Origin: Stentor coeruleus
Lineage: Eukaryota > Ciliophora > Heterotrichea > Heterotrichida > Stentoridae
Length of the DNA stretch: 64,000 nucleotides
Assembly: GCA_001970955.1 (NCBI GenBank)
Contig: MPUH01000001.1
Span: forward strand, 124,001-188,000
Reading direction: 5' to 3'
Below the pieces are notes generated by a model. That model made no database searches. It saw only the letters and a list, made by a program, of their open reading frames with translations, and was not told where the DNA came from. This document shows, piece by piece, positions 18,604-28,347 of the stretch; the first letter of the stretch is position 1, and each line of letters starts with the position of its first letter. A program made the translations under genes and the position numbers.

Positions 18604-19043
18604 TTAGGTTTTTTATTAGGATTTTAGAATTTAAACAGAATGGTGGAAGGTAATTAATGGATTGGTATGGAAAGATCGTGAATATGATATAAAATTGTGG
18701 ATTTATTGGGGTGGGTTTAGAAGATGTGAAAGAAAAATGTGTTGAGGAATTTTGAGTTTAATGGGTGTAATAGTTTACTTTTATGTTGTTGTTTTTATAT
18801 AATTTTTTTAAGTGTATATAAGTTAGTTTTTATAGAATAACAGAATATTAGTATGTTTTTATTATTCTTCATTAATACTTTTTTATCATATAAAGTAACG
18901 AGCCAAACTAAAAATAATCCTTAACTTCATAAGAACTAAAAAAGATTTATAAAAATCCAATAATATAACCCATAATTAAATCTTATCCAAAACCCACTCT
19001 AACCTCTGTTATCAAACTTGCCCCTTACTAAATTTCTAATAAA
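18604..19043. other. Divergent intergenic spacer with a skew switch
   Basis: The left part (18604-18880), upstream of the minus-strand GRASP gene, is rich in G and T. The right part (18940-19043), upstream of the plus-strand GTPase gene, is rich in A and C with very few G. It probably holds the two promoters. No RNA or repeat was found. Confidence 0.55.
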
Positions 19044-19925
19044 ATGCGTACATCTTTCCCTTACCCAAGCGTAAACTGGTATCCTGGACACATGCACAAA
19101 GCTACCAAAGGTATCGCAAAAAGACTTCATCAAGCCGACATTTTCCTCGAAATCCGTGACGCTCGAGCTCCCCTTTCATCAGGTAACAACATGTTCATAA
19201 ACAAGCCAAAAATAATAATCCTCAATAAAATCGATCTTTGTTCAATTTCCTACACACAAAAAATCATGGAAAAAATGAAAAAATCAGGTGAACACATAAT
19301 AATGTACTCAGCGACAACTAATCATAACATAAAAACATTATTAAAACTAGTCAAAGAAATCGCCCCTGCCAAATTCCAAACCGTAGGTAGTTGGATGATG
19401 ATAGGAGGTGTGCCAAATGTTGGTAAAAGTTCAATAATAAATGGTTTTCGAGCAAATTCAAGAGGATTTANAAATGGTTTTCGAGCAAATTCAAGAGGAT
19501 TTACAAATAAAAGTCCAGCAAAAATAGGACCTGAGCCTTGTGTGACAAAAAGTATTAGTGGATTTAAAGTATCAATGAATCCTATTATGTATTTAGTTGA
19601 TACACCTGGGATTATGATGCCGAAAATAGAGGATAATGAACAAGCTATGAAATTAGCTTTAATTGGGGCTATAAAAGATGAAATTGTTGGAGTGGAAGTT
19701 GTTGCGGATTATATGCTGTTTTGCTATAATAAAATTGGGAATTTTAACTATGTGGAAGGGTTAAAGTTGAAAGGACCTGTGGATACTTTGAATGATTTAA
19801 TGGTGGAACTTAGGCCGAGGTTTAATTGGGATGAAATTTCGATTTCTAAGTATGTATTGAAGATGTTTAGGGAAGGGAAATTAGGAAGAATAACTTTAGA
19901 TAAGCAAAACCAATTACCTGATTAA
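19044..19925 (+). CDS. MTG1: Circularly permuted GTPase, MTG1/YlqF (RbgA) family
   Basis: The G motifs come in permuted order. First is VNWYPGHMHKA with the family N-terminus, and DARAPLSSGN. Then comes NKID (G4) near residue 60, then GVPNVGKSS (P loop, G1) near 124, then DTPGI (G3) near 193. The C-terminal part is helical. MTG1 proteins assemble the mitochondrial large ribosomal subunit, and the basic N-terminus fits organelle import. A 33-nt in-frame duplication with a single N sits just after the P loop (NGFRANSRGF twice). It is most likely an assembly artefact; without it the gene reads about 282 residues with no frameshift. The start is the first ATG. Confidence 0.92.
   Translation: MRTSFPYPSVNWYPGHMHKATKGIAKRLHQADIFLEIRDARAPLSSGNNMFINKPKIIILNKIDLCSISYTQKIMEKMKKSGEHIIMYSATTNHNIKTLLKLVKEIAPAKFQTVGSWMMIGGVPNVGKSSIINGFRANSRGFXNGFRANSRGFTNKSPAKIGPEPCVTKSISGFKVSMNPIMYLVDTPGIMMPKIEDNEQAMKLALIGAIKDEIVGVEVVADYMLFCYNKIGNFNYVEGLKLKGPVDTLNDLMVELRPRFNWDEISISKYVLKMFREGKLGRITLDKQNQLPD
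19439..19503 (+). repeat. Assembly join: 32-nt direct duplication around one N
   Basis: The bases at 19439-19470 recur exactly at 19472-19503, with an N at 19471 between them. Identical copies flanking a single ambiguous base point to two contig ends joined without removing their overlap. The duplication inserts 11 codons into the MTG1-like gene. Confidence 0.85.
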
Positions 19926-20350
19926 ATAATAGATTTTTTATAAGGATGTTGGGGACAATTTGTGTTTTTTTTTTTTGGGTTTGTGATAAAGCTGAGTGTG
20001 TTATGATATTGGGAAAATAACGTAAACAGAATTGTAATATATTTAATTATAATATTATTAGTTAGTAAGATAGGATTTTATGGTTATTGAAAAGAATTAT
20101 AAGTATTAGAAATAGTATTAAGTAGTATTGGATTTGAAAATATGGTAAGTAATTTGTTATGGTAATAAGAAATTTTGTATATAAATAAAAGATGCTAGTT
20201 TTTGTTGTATGTTGTGATAATTCTTTAATAACTAATCTTAGAATAATTAGTAAAATTTATTTTTATTATTTGAATATTATAGAATTCTTAATATAATAAA
20301 AGTTTCCATATATTTATATGGGTGTTTTTATAGATATAACTATAAGTTCA
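19926..20350. other. Convergent intergenic spacer
   Basis: These 425 nt lie between the 3' ends of a plus- and a minus-strand gene. They are T/G-rich and poor in C, with poly-T runs. Nothing else is recognised. Confidence 0.5.
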
Positions 20351-20923
20351 TTATAAATTAGAGTAATAAGATACATCGAGCATATCCTCATCGTATTCTG
20401 ATAAACGACGTTTTTTTGGCATGAATAGTTTTGTAAGTACATTACTAGGTCTAAAATTCATTGGGTTACTTTTTGGGGGATTGTTAAAAATGCAAAGAGT
20501 ATTTTCTGCAAAAATCGGACTTTTCGCTCTTTTATCTATTGTTTTTATTGGTTTTTGTGATACAGTTTTTTTCAAACTTTCGTATTTTGTCTTTGTTTCA
20601 CCTTTTTTCGCAGGCATTTTATATCTCAGTACATACTTAGCCTTCTTAATACCTATGTTTTTTCCAAAGGATTTTATCTCATAATTATTAGCTCTGATTA
20701 TATTCAGGCTTCTCTCAATAACATCTTTGACTTCTCGAAGGTCAGGCTTGGGTTTGCTAAAGTTTCTAATAAGTGAAGGACTTTGTATAAGTTCTCTGTG
20801 TTCTTTTGGAGAAATTTTTGGTAAAAGTCCTTCTTTACTAAATTTATTGAAATTTTTCATGTTTTTCGGGTATAGAATCTCGATATTGTGATTAACTAAC
20901 TCTTTGATATTTACATAACTCAT
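20351..20923 (-). CDS. Hypothetical basic protein, 190 aa
   Basis: I do not recognise this protein. It is Lys/Arg/Ser-rich and probably largely disordered, with one central region that may be ordered (LREVKDVIERSLNIIRANNYE). Basic patches (KPKPDLREVKD, KKAKYVLRYKMPAKKGETK) and a Tyr/Asp-rich end (LSEYDEDMLDVSYYSNL) stand out. There is no membrane span. The style resembles ciliate cytoskeletal or microtubule-associated proteins, but that is only an impression. The start is the first ATG after an A/T leader. Confidence 0.55.
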   Translation of the reverse strand: MSYVNIKELVNHNIEILYPKNMKNFNKFSKEGLLPKISPKEHRELIQSPSLIRNFSKPKPDLREVKDVIERSLNIIRANNYEIKSFGKNIGIKKAKYVLRYKMPAKKGETKTKYESLKKTVSQKPIKTIDKRAKSPIFAENTLCIFNNPPKSNPMNFRPSNVLTKLFMPKKRRLSEYDEDMLDVSYYSNL

Positions 20924-21323
20924 ATTATTATTTATTTAAATATGAGAAAAAGTATTTAGATATATTTTATTGTTATAGATTGACAGAAATTATTACTTTT
21001 AAACATAGGTAAAAATTATATTTAATATAAGAAAAAGAAAAAAAAATAATCTGTCTAACCCTAAAAAAAGTCTAAAATTGCAATATCATTATTTCTCTTA
21101 ATCATAAAAAATGATAATGATCACAATATTACCAGCATTAAAATCTCAAAAACTACTAAATCATCAATCAAATCTTTATCATATAAATTTGAAACCATAA
21201 ACCTTATCCTTCAAATATCATCCTAATCCACTATCAAATCTTAAAAAACCCTTCACCTATTTTCTTCATAAAAACCCTCTAAAATCTTCCTACCACACAT
21301 CAAACCTATAATATTAAAAAAAA
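20924..21323. other. Intergenic spacer between two minus-strand genes
   Basis: From about 21130 on, the plus strand is very poor in G (C-poor on the coding strand), as expected of the 3' flank of the next minus-strand gene. No other feature is seen. Confidence 0.5.
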
Positions 21324-22445
21324 TTACAAATTATCTATCACAACTTTAATCATTTTCCTACACTCACTCGCAGCTTGTCTAACTTTCTCACATACGCCAA
21401 TCTTCAAATTATACTCACTAATATCCAAATCTTCATAAATCGCCATACAATTCTCCCTATTAGTATAAACAATCTTATCAATATTCTTCAAATCAATCCT
21501 TTTCACAAAAGCATAACTTGTATCAACATGATAAATAGCACTTTCAGTAACAACAAAAATCCCATTTATCATCTGACCATCTCTTTTAGAACAAGTATTT
21601 TCAACTAAAATTTCATTTTCTCCAATATCCCCATGTTCAACAATAATTTTCAAAATAGCTAAATGCTGTTCATTAAAAAGTTTTTTTTCATCAATATTCA
21701 CATTATAAAGCATACTTAAAACATCTGATCCTTTTTCACATACAATCCAAGGTACATATTGTCCAAAAGCTTCATTAGAAACTTGTTGTATAGACTTAAC
21801 GATATTATCAATATTATCACAAGATATACAAAAATCAGCTTTATTTACTCGATTTGCTATAAGTAAAGTATCTTTATTTTTAGATATTACTAATATAGTC
21901 ACATCTTCTAATATTACTCTTTTTGATACTAAAGATAAATCTTCTGGTTTTAAAAGATAAATTGCATGGGTTGTTATCATCATCATATGATTTTTTTTAT
22001 TTTCTTCAATATAAGCAAAACCATCAACTTCTTCGATTTCCCCAGTTCCTAAGGAGTAATTGAATCGATCTAAACATTCGAGGATTTTTTTTTGTTGAGG
22101 TTTGCTTAAATCTTCTGGGTTTATAAGAGTGTAATTTAACCCTTCATTTATTTCAGATCTATGGGAAAAGTAGTTTACGGTGTTGAGTTTTTTATAGTCA
22201 CTTTCCTCATCGATTGAATATAGGATAAGATCTGAGTCAGTTTCTTTGAGGAATGAGACGTTTGGTTGGGTTTTAGGGATTTTTTCTAGGCTTAGAGAGT
22301 TTTCGAATATGTTTGTAGAAGCTTTGTTTTGAGAATTTTGATTAATGTTTGAGAAAGGAAGTTCTAGAGGAAGGGATACTTTGGAATTTTTGGTGAGATC
22401 TAGTTTTTTTTGATGTAATCTACCTGTACAGCAGGAATTTCCCAT
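21324..22445 (-). CDS. Lipid-anchored protein with PH/TH1-like domains, 373 aa
   Basis: The N-terminus MGNSCCTGRLHQKK combines a myristoylation Gly2 with two adjacent Cys for palmitoylation and a following basic patch. This is a strong plasma-membrane targeting signal. After a disordered region (about 15-115), two beta-rich segments repeat the pattern of a self-contained PH-like or myosin-tail-homology-1 fold: MMMITTHAIYLLKPEDLSLV near 155-175, and NGIFVVTESAIYHVDTSYAF near 290-310, each followed by a KRI/VDLKNI-like strand. That is my inference from hydrophobic pattern only. The protein ends in a helix (KVRQAASECRKMIKVV). It is probably a peripheral membrane protein binding phospholipids. 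Confidence 0.65.
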   Translation of the reverse strand: MGNSCCTGRLHQKKLDLTKNSKVSLPLELPFSNINQNSQNKASTNIFENSLSLEKIPKTQPNVSFLKETDSDLILYSIDEESDYKKLNTVNYFSHRSEINEGLNYTLINPEDLSKPQQKKILECLDRFNYSLGTGEIEEVDGFAYIEENKKNHMMMITTHAIYLLKPEDLSLVSKRVILEDVTILVISKNKDTLLIANRVNKADFCISCDNIDNIVKSIQQVSNEAFGQYVPWIVCEKGSDVLSMLYNVNIDEKKLFNEQHLAILKIIVEHGDIGENEILVENTCSKRDGQMINGIFVVTESAIYHVDTSYAFVKRIDLKNIDKIVYTNRENCMAIYEDLDISEYNLKIGVCEKVRQAASECRKMIKVVIDNL

Positions 22446-23566
22446 TTACATGAATTTTTTTTTTGGATTTGAAATTTTTATCATTGGAAAATTTGAGAAG
22501 GTTTTGGTAAGACTTTTGTAGATTAGGCTACAGGATTTTTATTAGAGAATTTTAGTAAATAGGATTAAAAAAGGAAAAGATTGTTAAAGGATTATGGGAG
22601 GATTGATGAAGATGATGGTTGAGGTTTAGGTTATAATAGTGAAAGGATTGTAAAAGGATTGATGAAGATAGAATTGTTGAGGATTTGATAATTATTATAA
22701 TTATTAGATGTAGAAAGGTTTTATATTACAAGTATTTAAAGGAATTTTATTCTGAGAGAATAATGAAATATGGATTAAGATTTCTGCTATTTTATAGTTG
22801 TGTATTTCATTTTAATAACACAATAATCAGCAAAATTGCAAGATTCATAGATCGGGTTATTCTTTGAAAATTTACCTGTGATCTAATTGACTAAATTATA
22901 AACAAAATTCAATAGTAATCTTCCCGGTTAAATTCTGTGCCGACCTCTAAAAACGTAATTTCCCAAAGTTTTCCTTTCTAAATTTTAGCAAAGGTAAAAT
23001 CAAACACATAATCCATTCCATCAATATTCTTTATCTTCATCCTTTCCTATTACTAAATCTCCAGTTCGTTTATCCTTTTCTTGAATTTTACCAAAAAATT
23101 CTCCTTCACTAAAATTATCTCAATACCTATAATTATATAACAAATTAAAATCCCAGCTTTACCAGTCTTAATTTTCTAACCCAAAATTCATAATACAGCA
23201 ATTCCCATACCTAAATTCCTACTAAAATACTATATCAAAATTTACATTTCCCCAACATACAATACAATTAATCATTTAACTTTTTTTTTCCCAACATAAT
23301 AAGCCTATATCTTAAATTCCATAATTATTTATCACAAAAATTAAATTCTCTATTTCTAAATTACCCACAGTATCTATTAGATTTCCTATAATCCCTTAAA
23401 AAAAATACTAGTCACTAAGAAAATATCAGCAAAAATTTGTTTTAAAAACATATATATTAATAACCATGACTATATTATTATATCATATCTAAAATATTTT
23501 CGTATTAAAAAAAAATTAAGTAAATTTTAGTATAAAAATAAATACGTTTGTGTGTATAATAAAAGT
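22446..23566. other. Divergent intergenic region, 1.1 kb
   Basis: The first 240 nt are G/T-rich (5' flank of the minus-strand gene). The last 550 nt are A/C/T-rich with few G (5' flank of the polycystin gene). Between 22690 and 22960 the composition is mixed, with a slightly GC-richer patch near 22920-22955 that I could not match to any small RNA. A 60-codon frame at 22685 starts with TTG and is not accepted. Confidence 0.5.
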
Positions 23567-26500
23567 ATGGAAGATGAAATATTGAAACCAGGCCAGCTGA
23601 CAAATAAAGGTGATGATGCCGACAAAGATCAAAACGATGCTGAAAAGGAACCTTTAGACCAAGAAGGAAGCTCAGATGATGAGGAAAACTTAAAACTAGA
23701 CGATACTGATTGGGAAAGAATTGAGCTCAGGATTAGAAACAATCAAAAATTCATCGAAAAAGCCTTACAAGAAATCCCAGTTAATGTTAAAGGTGTATAC
23801 CTATCTGTTATAGTATCTTTTCTTTTTATAGTTCTAGCATCATTAATAAACCGAGTTGAAGATGTTTCAAATATGAGTATTATGCTAAAATACCCTTATG
23901 AAAACAATGTATGGGATTTGTCTTCAGGAAGCACATTATGGGAAGTAACAGCTTTAACAGATTTAAATGATTATGTAAGAAATGTGGCAATTCCATCTTC
24001 ATACAGTGATTTGGGGAATTATAATAGTTTTATTGGGATGAGATTCACTTTAAAGCTTTCGAAATTGATTGAACAACCTATTAAAGATTATAAAGGAGCT
24101 AAAGAGTATATTGAAATGAATCCAGATATGTTAGTTGGGACTAATTCTGTAGGACAAGATTCAGCAAGGAAAGGGATTTGGAGTTATGAAGTAGGTTTTG
24201 ATGGAGCTGATGGATATGTTTTGTATATATTCCCTCATGCATCATCATTAAATGAAGCTTTACTTAAATGGAGAGAAGCAACAGCTATGTGGATGGATGA
24301 ATGGAGTTTTTCTAGTCTTGCTATAGAGTATTTGTTTCATAATAACAATTACGCTTGTTCATTGTATTATTACCAAACTTTTTCTCAGACTGGTGCTGGG
24401 ATAATTGATGTGAAATCAGCTTCAGTAGGTTCGTTTATAGAAAAATTCGACACCTTCAAAAATGAAAGTTTGACTATTTTAGTCATTTTTATAGTTTACT
24501 CATTAGGTTTTTCTTTACAAATTTTCAAACTTGCTCAAAACCTTATGAGGACTTGTAAAACTTTGCTTGTTAAAAAGAAACTTGATCTTGTATGGCATGA
24601 GTATATAGAAATCATGTCGGTTGTTCTTGCCCTTGCATCACTTATTATGTTTGGATTATATGTAATATTAGACTCTGGGAAATATACACTTCCGATAACT
24701 AGAAATGAAGACTTAAATGGAATTATTAATTATTGTCGAAGTTTTAGAATGCTTGTACAAATAACCGCTTTAGCAGCTTTACTTATATCTTTTAAAGTTA
24801 TCGTTGTTTTAAGATATAAATTCCCATCATTTGGTGTACTTTTCGACACTATTCTTGGTGCTAAGACTGATATTATCAATTTTATGCTTATAACAATTTT
24901 CTTACTTGTAGGATTTGTTTTTATGGCATATTTAGCTTTTGGGTATAGATTGTTTGAGTTTTCTAATATTGCCAAAACGTTTGGTAAACTTTTTGATATG
25001 GTTCTTGGACAAGAAGATATTAAAGATAGTATGAGTATTGTTAATGAGAGTTTTAGTGCGATTTTTATCCTTGTTTATTTGACGATATTTTTCTTAGTAC
25101 TGACTAATATGTTTTTAGCTATTGTTATGAGTACTTATGACGATTTAAAGCAAAAAGGTCAACTGATTCTAGAAGCTAAAGCTGAAATGATTGCTGAACA
25201 AAGTGAGGAATGGTTCCAGACCCTTTTCAACCTCCTGCTTTTCAGAGTTAAAAGCGTAGAAAATGATGCGATTGAATATGAAAATTTGCAAGACTCGATT
25301 AAAGAAGAACTGACTGATGAGAAAAAAGAGAAATTAAATGAAGACATTAAAATGCATGAAACACTAATTTTAGCTAGTACAAAAGTTGATCTGATTAAAA
25401 TTTTTAAAACAAATTTCGGTAAACTCACATCATTAAACAAACCTAATCTTCTAACCCATGAACAAAACATGGCAAAAATATACAGTACGTTAAGGAAAAT
25501 ATTAGAAAGAGAAGAACTTAAAAAAAAATACAACGCGATTTTACAAAGGAAAGTCGACCATAACTTCCGCCTTGTCGTACAAATGATGATTTATTTGATT
25601 TTTATTATAATTTTCATTGTCATGATACTTATGAGATTAAAAATCACTGACTCTTATGGTATGCAAACAGCAACACATCAATCTTTTACAACCCCAACAT
25701 ATGGTAACGACCTGACAATCGACAACATCCACACCCAAGACGATGTTTTTAATTACTTATACGAAGTTTTTATCCCACAAATCAGCCAAGATGAGCTTTT
25801 TAACCACAATTACTTCCTAGGTGAAACAAGAGCAAGGATCACATTACAACTATACAATTTAGAGCAAAACACAAAACAGTTTTCAGCAAAATTACAACCT
25901 TATTACGTAGACAAAACTGCCCCTAAACTCAAAAAAACAGACATCCGTGGAGAAAGTACTGAACTTCTTTACCTTTATGTCCAACCTGGTACTAAAGAAA
26001 CTTTTGGTCAATTTGGTGGTTATGTAAGCTATTTATCAACAAAAAATAATATGGAATCAAATGTGCTTAATTTTCAAAGAGATAATATTTTAGGAAAATC
26101 AGGTTATTATATGGCAATTGAATGGGCAACTTATAATGCTAATCTTAACCTTTTCACATATTCCTATCTACAATTTATTCATGAAGTTAGTGGAGATATA
26201 ACCCATACTTTATATATAAACCCAATTGATTTAGATTTTTTCAATGATTCAATACCAATAAGAGGTATATTAGAAATATGCTACTTTTTATTTACAATGT
26301 ATTATTTTGTTATTGAAACAAAAGAATGGTATGAAGTATGGGTTTCTGTACGTAAAGAAGAAAAACTTAAACAAAGAGGATCAGAAGCTCTTGCAAGAGT
26401 TCTTGGAAAACTTCTTGGTGAAAGGGAAGCTGAAAGAGGCTGTGGGGCGATAATGAGCTCAGCTTTTAAATCAGTAAAAAAAGGTCTTGTTTGGGTGATA

Positions 26501-28309
26501 AATTTCTGTTTCAATCTTATCCAAACAACAAAAAGATACTTTTCTAAAGATGTTTTTAATGTTATTGATGTGATTTCTATAACTTTATCTATAATGAACT
26601 TATCTCAGATTTTCCAACTTTCAATGAACCAGTTTATGAGAGATTATAAAGTTGAAGATAGTGATAATTATGACTTATGTGGAGAACTTGCTGTTATTGA
26701 TGGTATTATGGTATCATATAGACAAATAGTATCTTTTAATTGTTTGATTATATTCGTCAGGCTATTACAATTTTATAAATTTAGTAAAAAACTCTCTTTA
26801 CTTACAGATATTTTAAACTCAGCTAAACTTGATTTAATATTCTTTATGTTGATGTTTAGTATCATCTTATTCGCTTATACACTTATGTCTTATTTACTTT
26901 TAGGTCATATTTTAACTGGGTTCAACAGTTTACAAAAAGCTCTAATTAGTTGTTATCTTATGTTAGTTGGTGAGTTTCATAGTCAAGATATTTATGATGC
27001 TGATTATATTTTCGGCACATTGTTTTTTGTAAGTCTTATAATTGTCTTTTCACTTATATTATTGAATATGTTTATTGCTATCATAGGCTCACATTTTGAA
27101 AGAGTATCAGAAGAAGCTGGGAATAGTGAAGAAGAAATGGGATTTTTCGCTAAAATATGGAGTGTTTTAATGGCTAGAAAAAACAAAAAAAAATACTTGG
27201 ATGAACCTGAAAAACTGAATTCACAAGGTGAAGAAAATGATGATGGGCTTGATGGGGATAAAGTTACAGGTGAAAATGATGATGATATTTTCCGTATTGA
27301 AGCTGTTGGACCTGATCCTTCAAACCCAACATTTTGGTTGAAAACTGCTGATAATATCCTCACTGAAAAAAGTGATAAGAAAATCAGTCTTTTTAAAATG
27401 AAAACCATGTCGGCAAACAAAGAAAAAAAGAGAAAAATTGCTGTTCAAGCTAAAATACACGAGATTTGTTATGTGAATTTGTTTATATGGAAACAATCAG
27501 AAGTTCCTGAAAGGTTAAGGATGTGGAGATCAATGGCTTTACTAAGCAGAGAAGCTGCATTAAGATATGTTGAAAAAGCTTTTTTAGAAGGAACAGAAGT
27601 GCCGAGTCAAGCTAAACTTGTTGAGACTATGGAGTTGTTATGGAATTCCAACAGCCAAAAAGAAAAACTCCAGATGTGGATTGGAGAGGATCATTTTGAC
27701 CATATAGAACGTGTTGCGGTTTGGAATACTTTAGGTTTTAACGAAGATACTTTTAATTTAAAAAAAGCAGAATTATTTGAAGAATGGGATAAACTTAATG
27801 TAGAAAACAAACTAGCAAAAGTCAAAACCATAGTCGCAAAACATTCAAGAATTATATCTACAATAAAAAGCTTCAAAGGAAAAGATAAAACTCAAGCTGT
27901 ACTTAACAGTTGTTCTGAAATGGAAGACTTTAAACTTATGCTTTGGCTTGGACTTAGTTATAATGAACATTGGCTTAAATGCTTATACATGAATCAACCC
28001 ATACCTTGTGAAGCTGAAATTATCGCATATCTCAACTTAGCCCTTAATGAAAAAAACATTTTCGCCCTTGATGGTATGGATTATGGTTTAGAAGAATTAT
28101 TAGATGGAATGATATATGATTGGGTTGAAGCTAAAGCTATGTTGATGACAGAGTTACATAGAGAATCTGAGATAAAAAATCAAATCGAGTCTAGTGAACA
28201 TGATATAAAAGCTTTGAATGATTATAAGATTTTCATAATAAATGAAGTTGAAAACCATAAAAAAATTAGCAAAGAATTGAATCAGGAGTATTCAAGATAC
28301 AAGAATTAA
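23567..28309 (+). CDS. Tandem double-polycystin (TRPP/PKD2-like) channel, 1580 aa
   Basis: The start is the ATG at 23567; the frame further upstream opens only with GTG. An acidic N-terminus is followed by two complete polycystin units. Unit 1 has TM1 near 75-98, an extracellular TOP-like domain to about 295 (WSYEVGFDGADGYVLYIFP), five more helices at about 300-520 and a pore LGQED near 478. Unit 2 has TM1 near 670-692 and a TOP domain with FGGYVSYLS and IEWATYNANLNLF, close to the PKD signature. Its later helices run from 902 to 1175 and the pore is LVGEFH. A charged cytosolic tail (1175-1580) ends in a coiled coil. PKD2 channels are tetramers of single units; this protein fuses two, so a dimer could form the channel. 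A role in cilia or mechanosensation is inferred. No intron is seen. Confidence 0.9.
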   Translation: MEDEILKPGQLTNKGDDADKDQNDAEKEPLDQEGSSDDEENLKLDDTDWERIELRIRNNQKFIEKALQEIPVNVKGVYLSVIVSFLFIVLASLINRVEDVSNMSIMLKYPYENNVWDLSSGSTLWEVTALTDLNDYVRNVAIPSSYSDLGNYNSFIGMRFTLKLSKLIEQPIKDYKGAKEYIEMNPDMLVGTNSVGQDSARKGIWSYEVGFDGADGYVLYIFPHASSLNEALLKWREATAMWMDEWSFSSLAIEYLFHNNNYACSLYYYQTFSQTGAGIIDVKSASVGSFIEKFDTFKNESLTILVIFIVYSLGFSLQIFKLAQNLMRTCKTLLVKKKLDLVWHEYIEIMSVVLALASLIMFGLYVILDSGKYTLPITRNEDLNGIINYCRSFRMLVQITALAALLISFKVIVVLRYKFPSFGVLFDTILGAKTDIINFMLITIFLLVGFVFMAYLAFGYRLFEFSNIAKTFGKLFDMVLGQEDIKDSMSIVNESFSAIFILVYLTIFFLVLTNMFLAIVMSTYDDLKQKGQLILEAKAEMIAEQSEEWFQTLFNLLLFRVKSVENDAIEYENLQDSIKEELTDEKKEKLNEDIKMHETLILASTKVDLIKIFKTNFGKLTSLNKPNLLTHEQNMAKIYSTLRKILEREELKKKYNAILQRKVDHNFRLVVQMMIYLIFIIIFIVMILMRLKITDSYGMQTATHQSFTTPTYGNDLTIDNIHTQDDVFNYLYEVFIPQISQDELFNHNYFLGETRARITLQLYNLEQNTKQFSAKLQPYYVDKTAPKLKKTDIRGESTELLYLYVQPGTKETFGQFGGYVSYLSTKNNMESNVLNFQRDNILGKSGYYMAIEWATYNANLNLFTYSYLQFIHEVSGDITHTLYINPIDLDFFNDSIPIRGILEICYFLFTMYYFVIETKEWYEVWVSVRKEEKLKQRGSEALARVLGKLLGEREAERGCGAIMSSAFKSVKKGLVWVINFCFNLIQTTKRYFSKDVFNVIDVISITLSIMNLSQIFQLSMNQFMRDYKVEDSDNYDLCGELAVIDGIMVSYRQIVSFNCLIIFVRLLQFYKFSKKLSLLTDILNSAKLDLIFFMLMFSIILFAYTLMSYLLLGHILTGFNSLQKALISCYLMLVGEFHSQDIYDADYIFGTLFFVSLIIVFSLILLNMFIAIIGSHFERVSEEAGNSEEEMGFFAKIWSVLMARKNKKKYLDEPEKLNSQGEENDDGLDGDKVTGENDDDIFRIEAVGPDPSNPTFWLKTADNILTEKSDKKISLFKMKTMSANKEKKRKIAVQAKIHEICYVNLFIWKQSEVPERLRMWRSMALLSREAALRYVEKAFLEGTEVPSQAKLVETMELLWNSNSQKEKLQMWIGEDHFDHIERVAVWNTLGFNEDTFNLKKAELFEEWDKLNVENKLAKVKTIVAKHSRIISTIKSFKGKDKTQAVLNSCSEMEDFKLMLWLGLSYNEHWLKCLYMNQPIPCEAEIIAYLNLALNEKNIFALDGMDYGLEELLDGMIYDWVEAKAMLMTELHRESEIKNQIESSEHDIKALNDYKIFIINEVENHKKISKELNQEYSRYKN

Positions 28310-28347
28310 TTTTTAGGATAATTAAAAGAAATAAAATAAAAATAGTA

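Noticed and set aside
22685-22867. 60-codon frame on the plus strand
   Set aside because: It starts with TTG in AT-rich spacer, with no coding features.
22915-22960. GC-richer patch considered as a small RNA gene
   Set aside because: It did not match U1, U2, U4, U5, U6, 5S or tRNA signatures, and no clear terminator follows.
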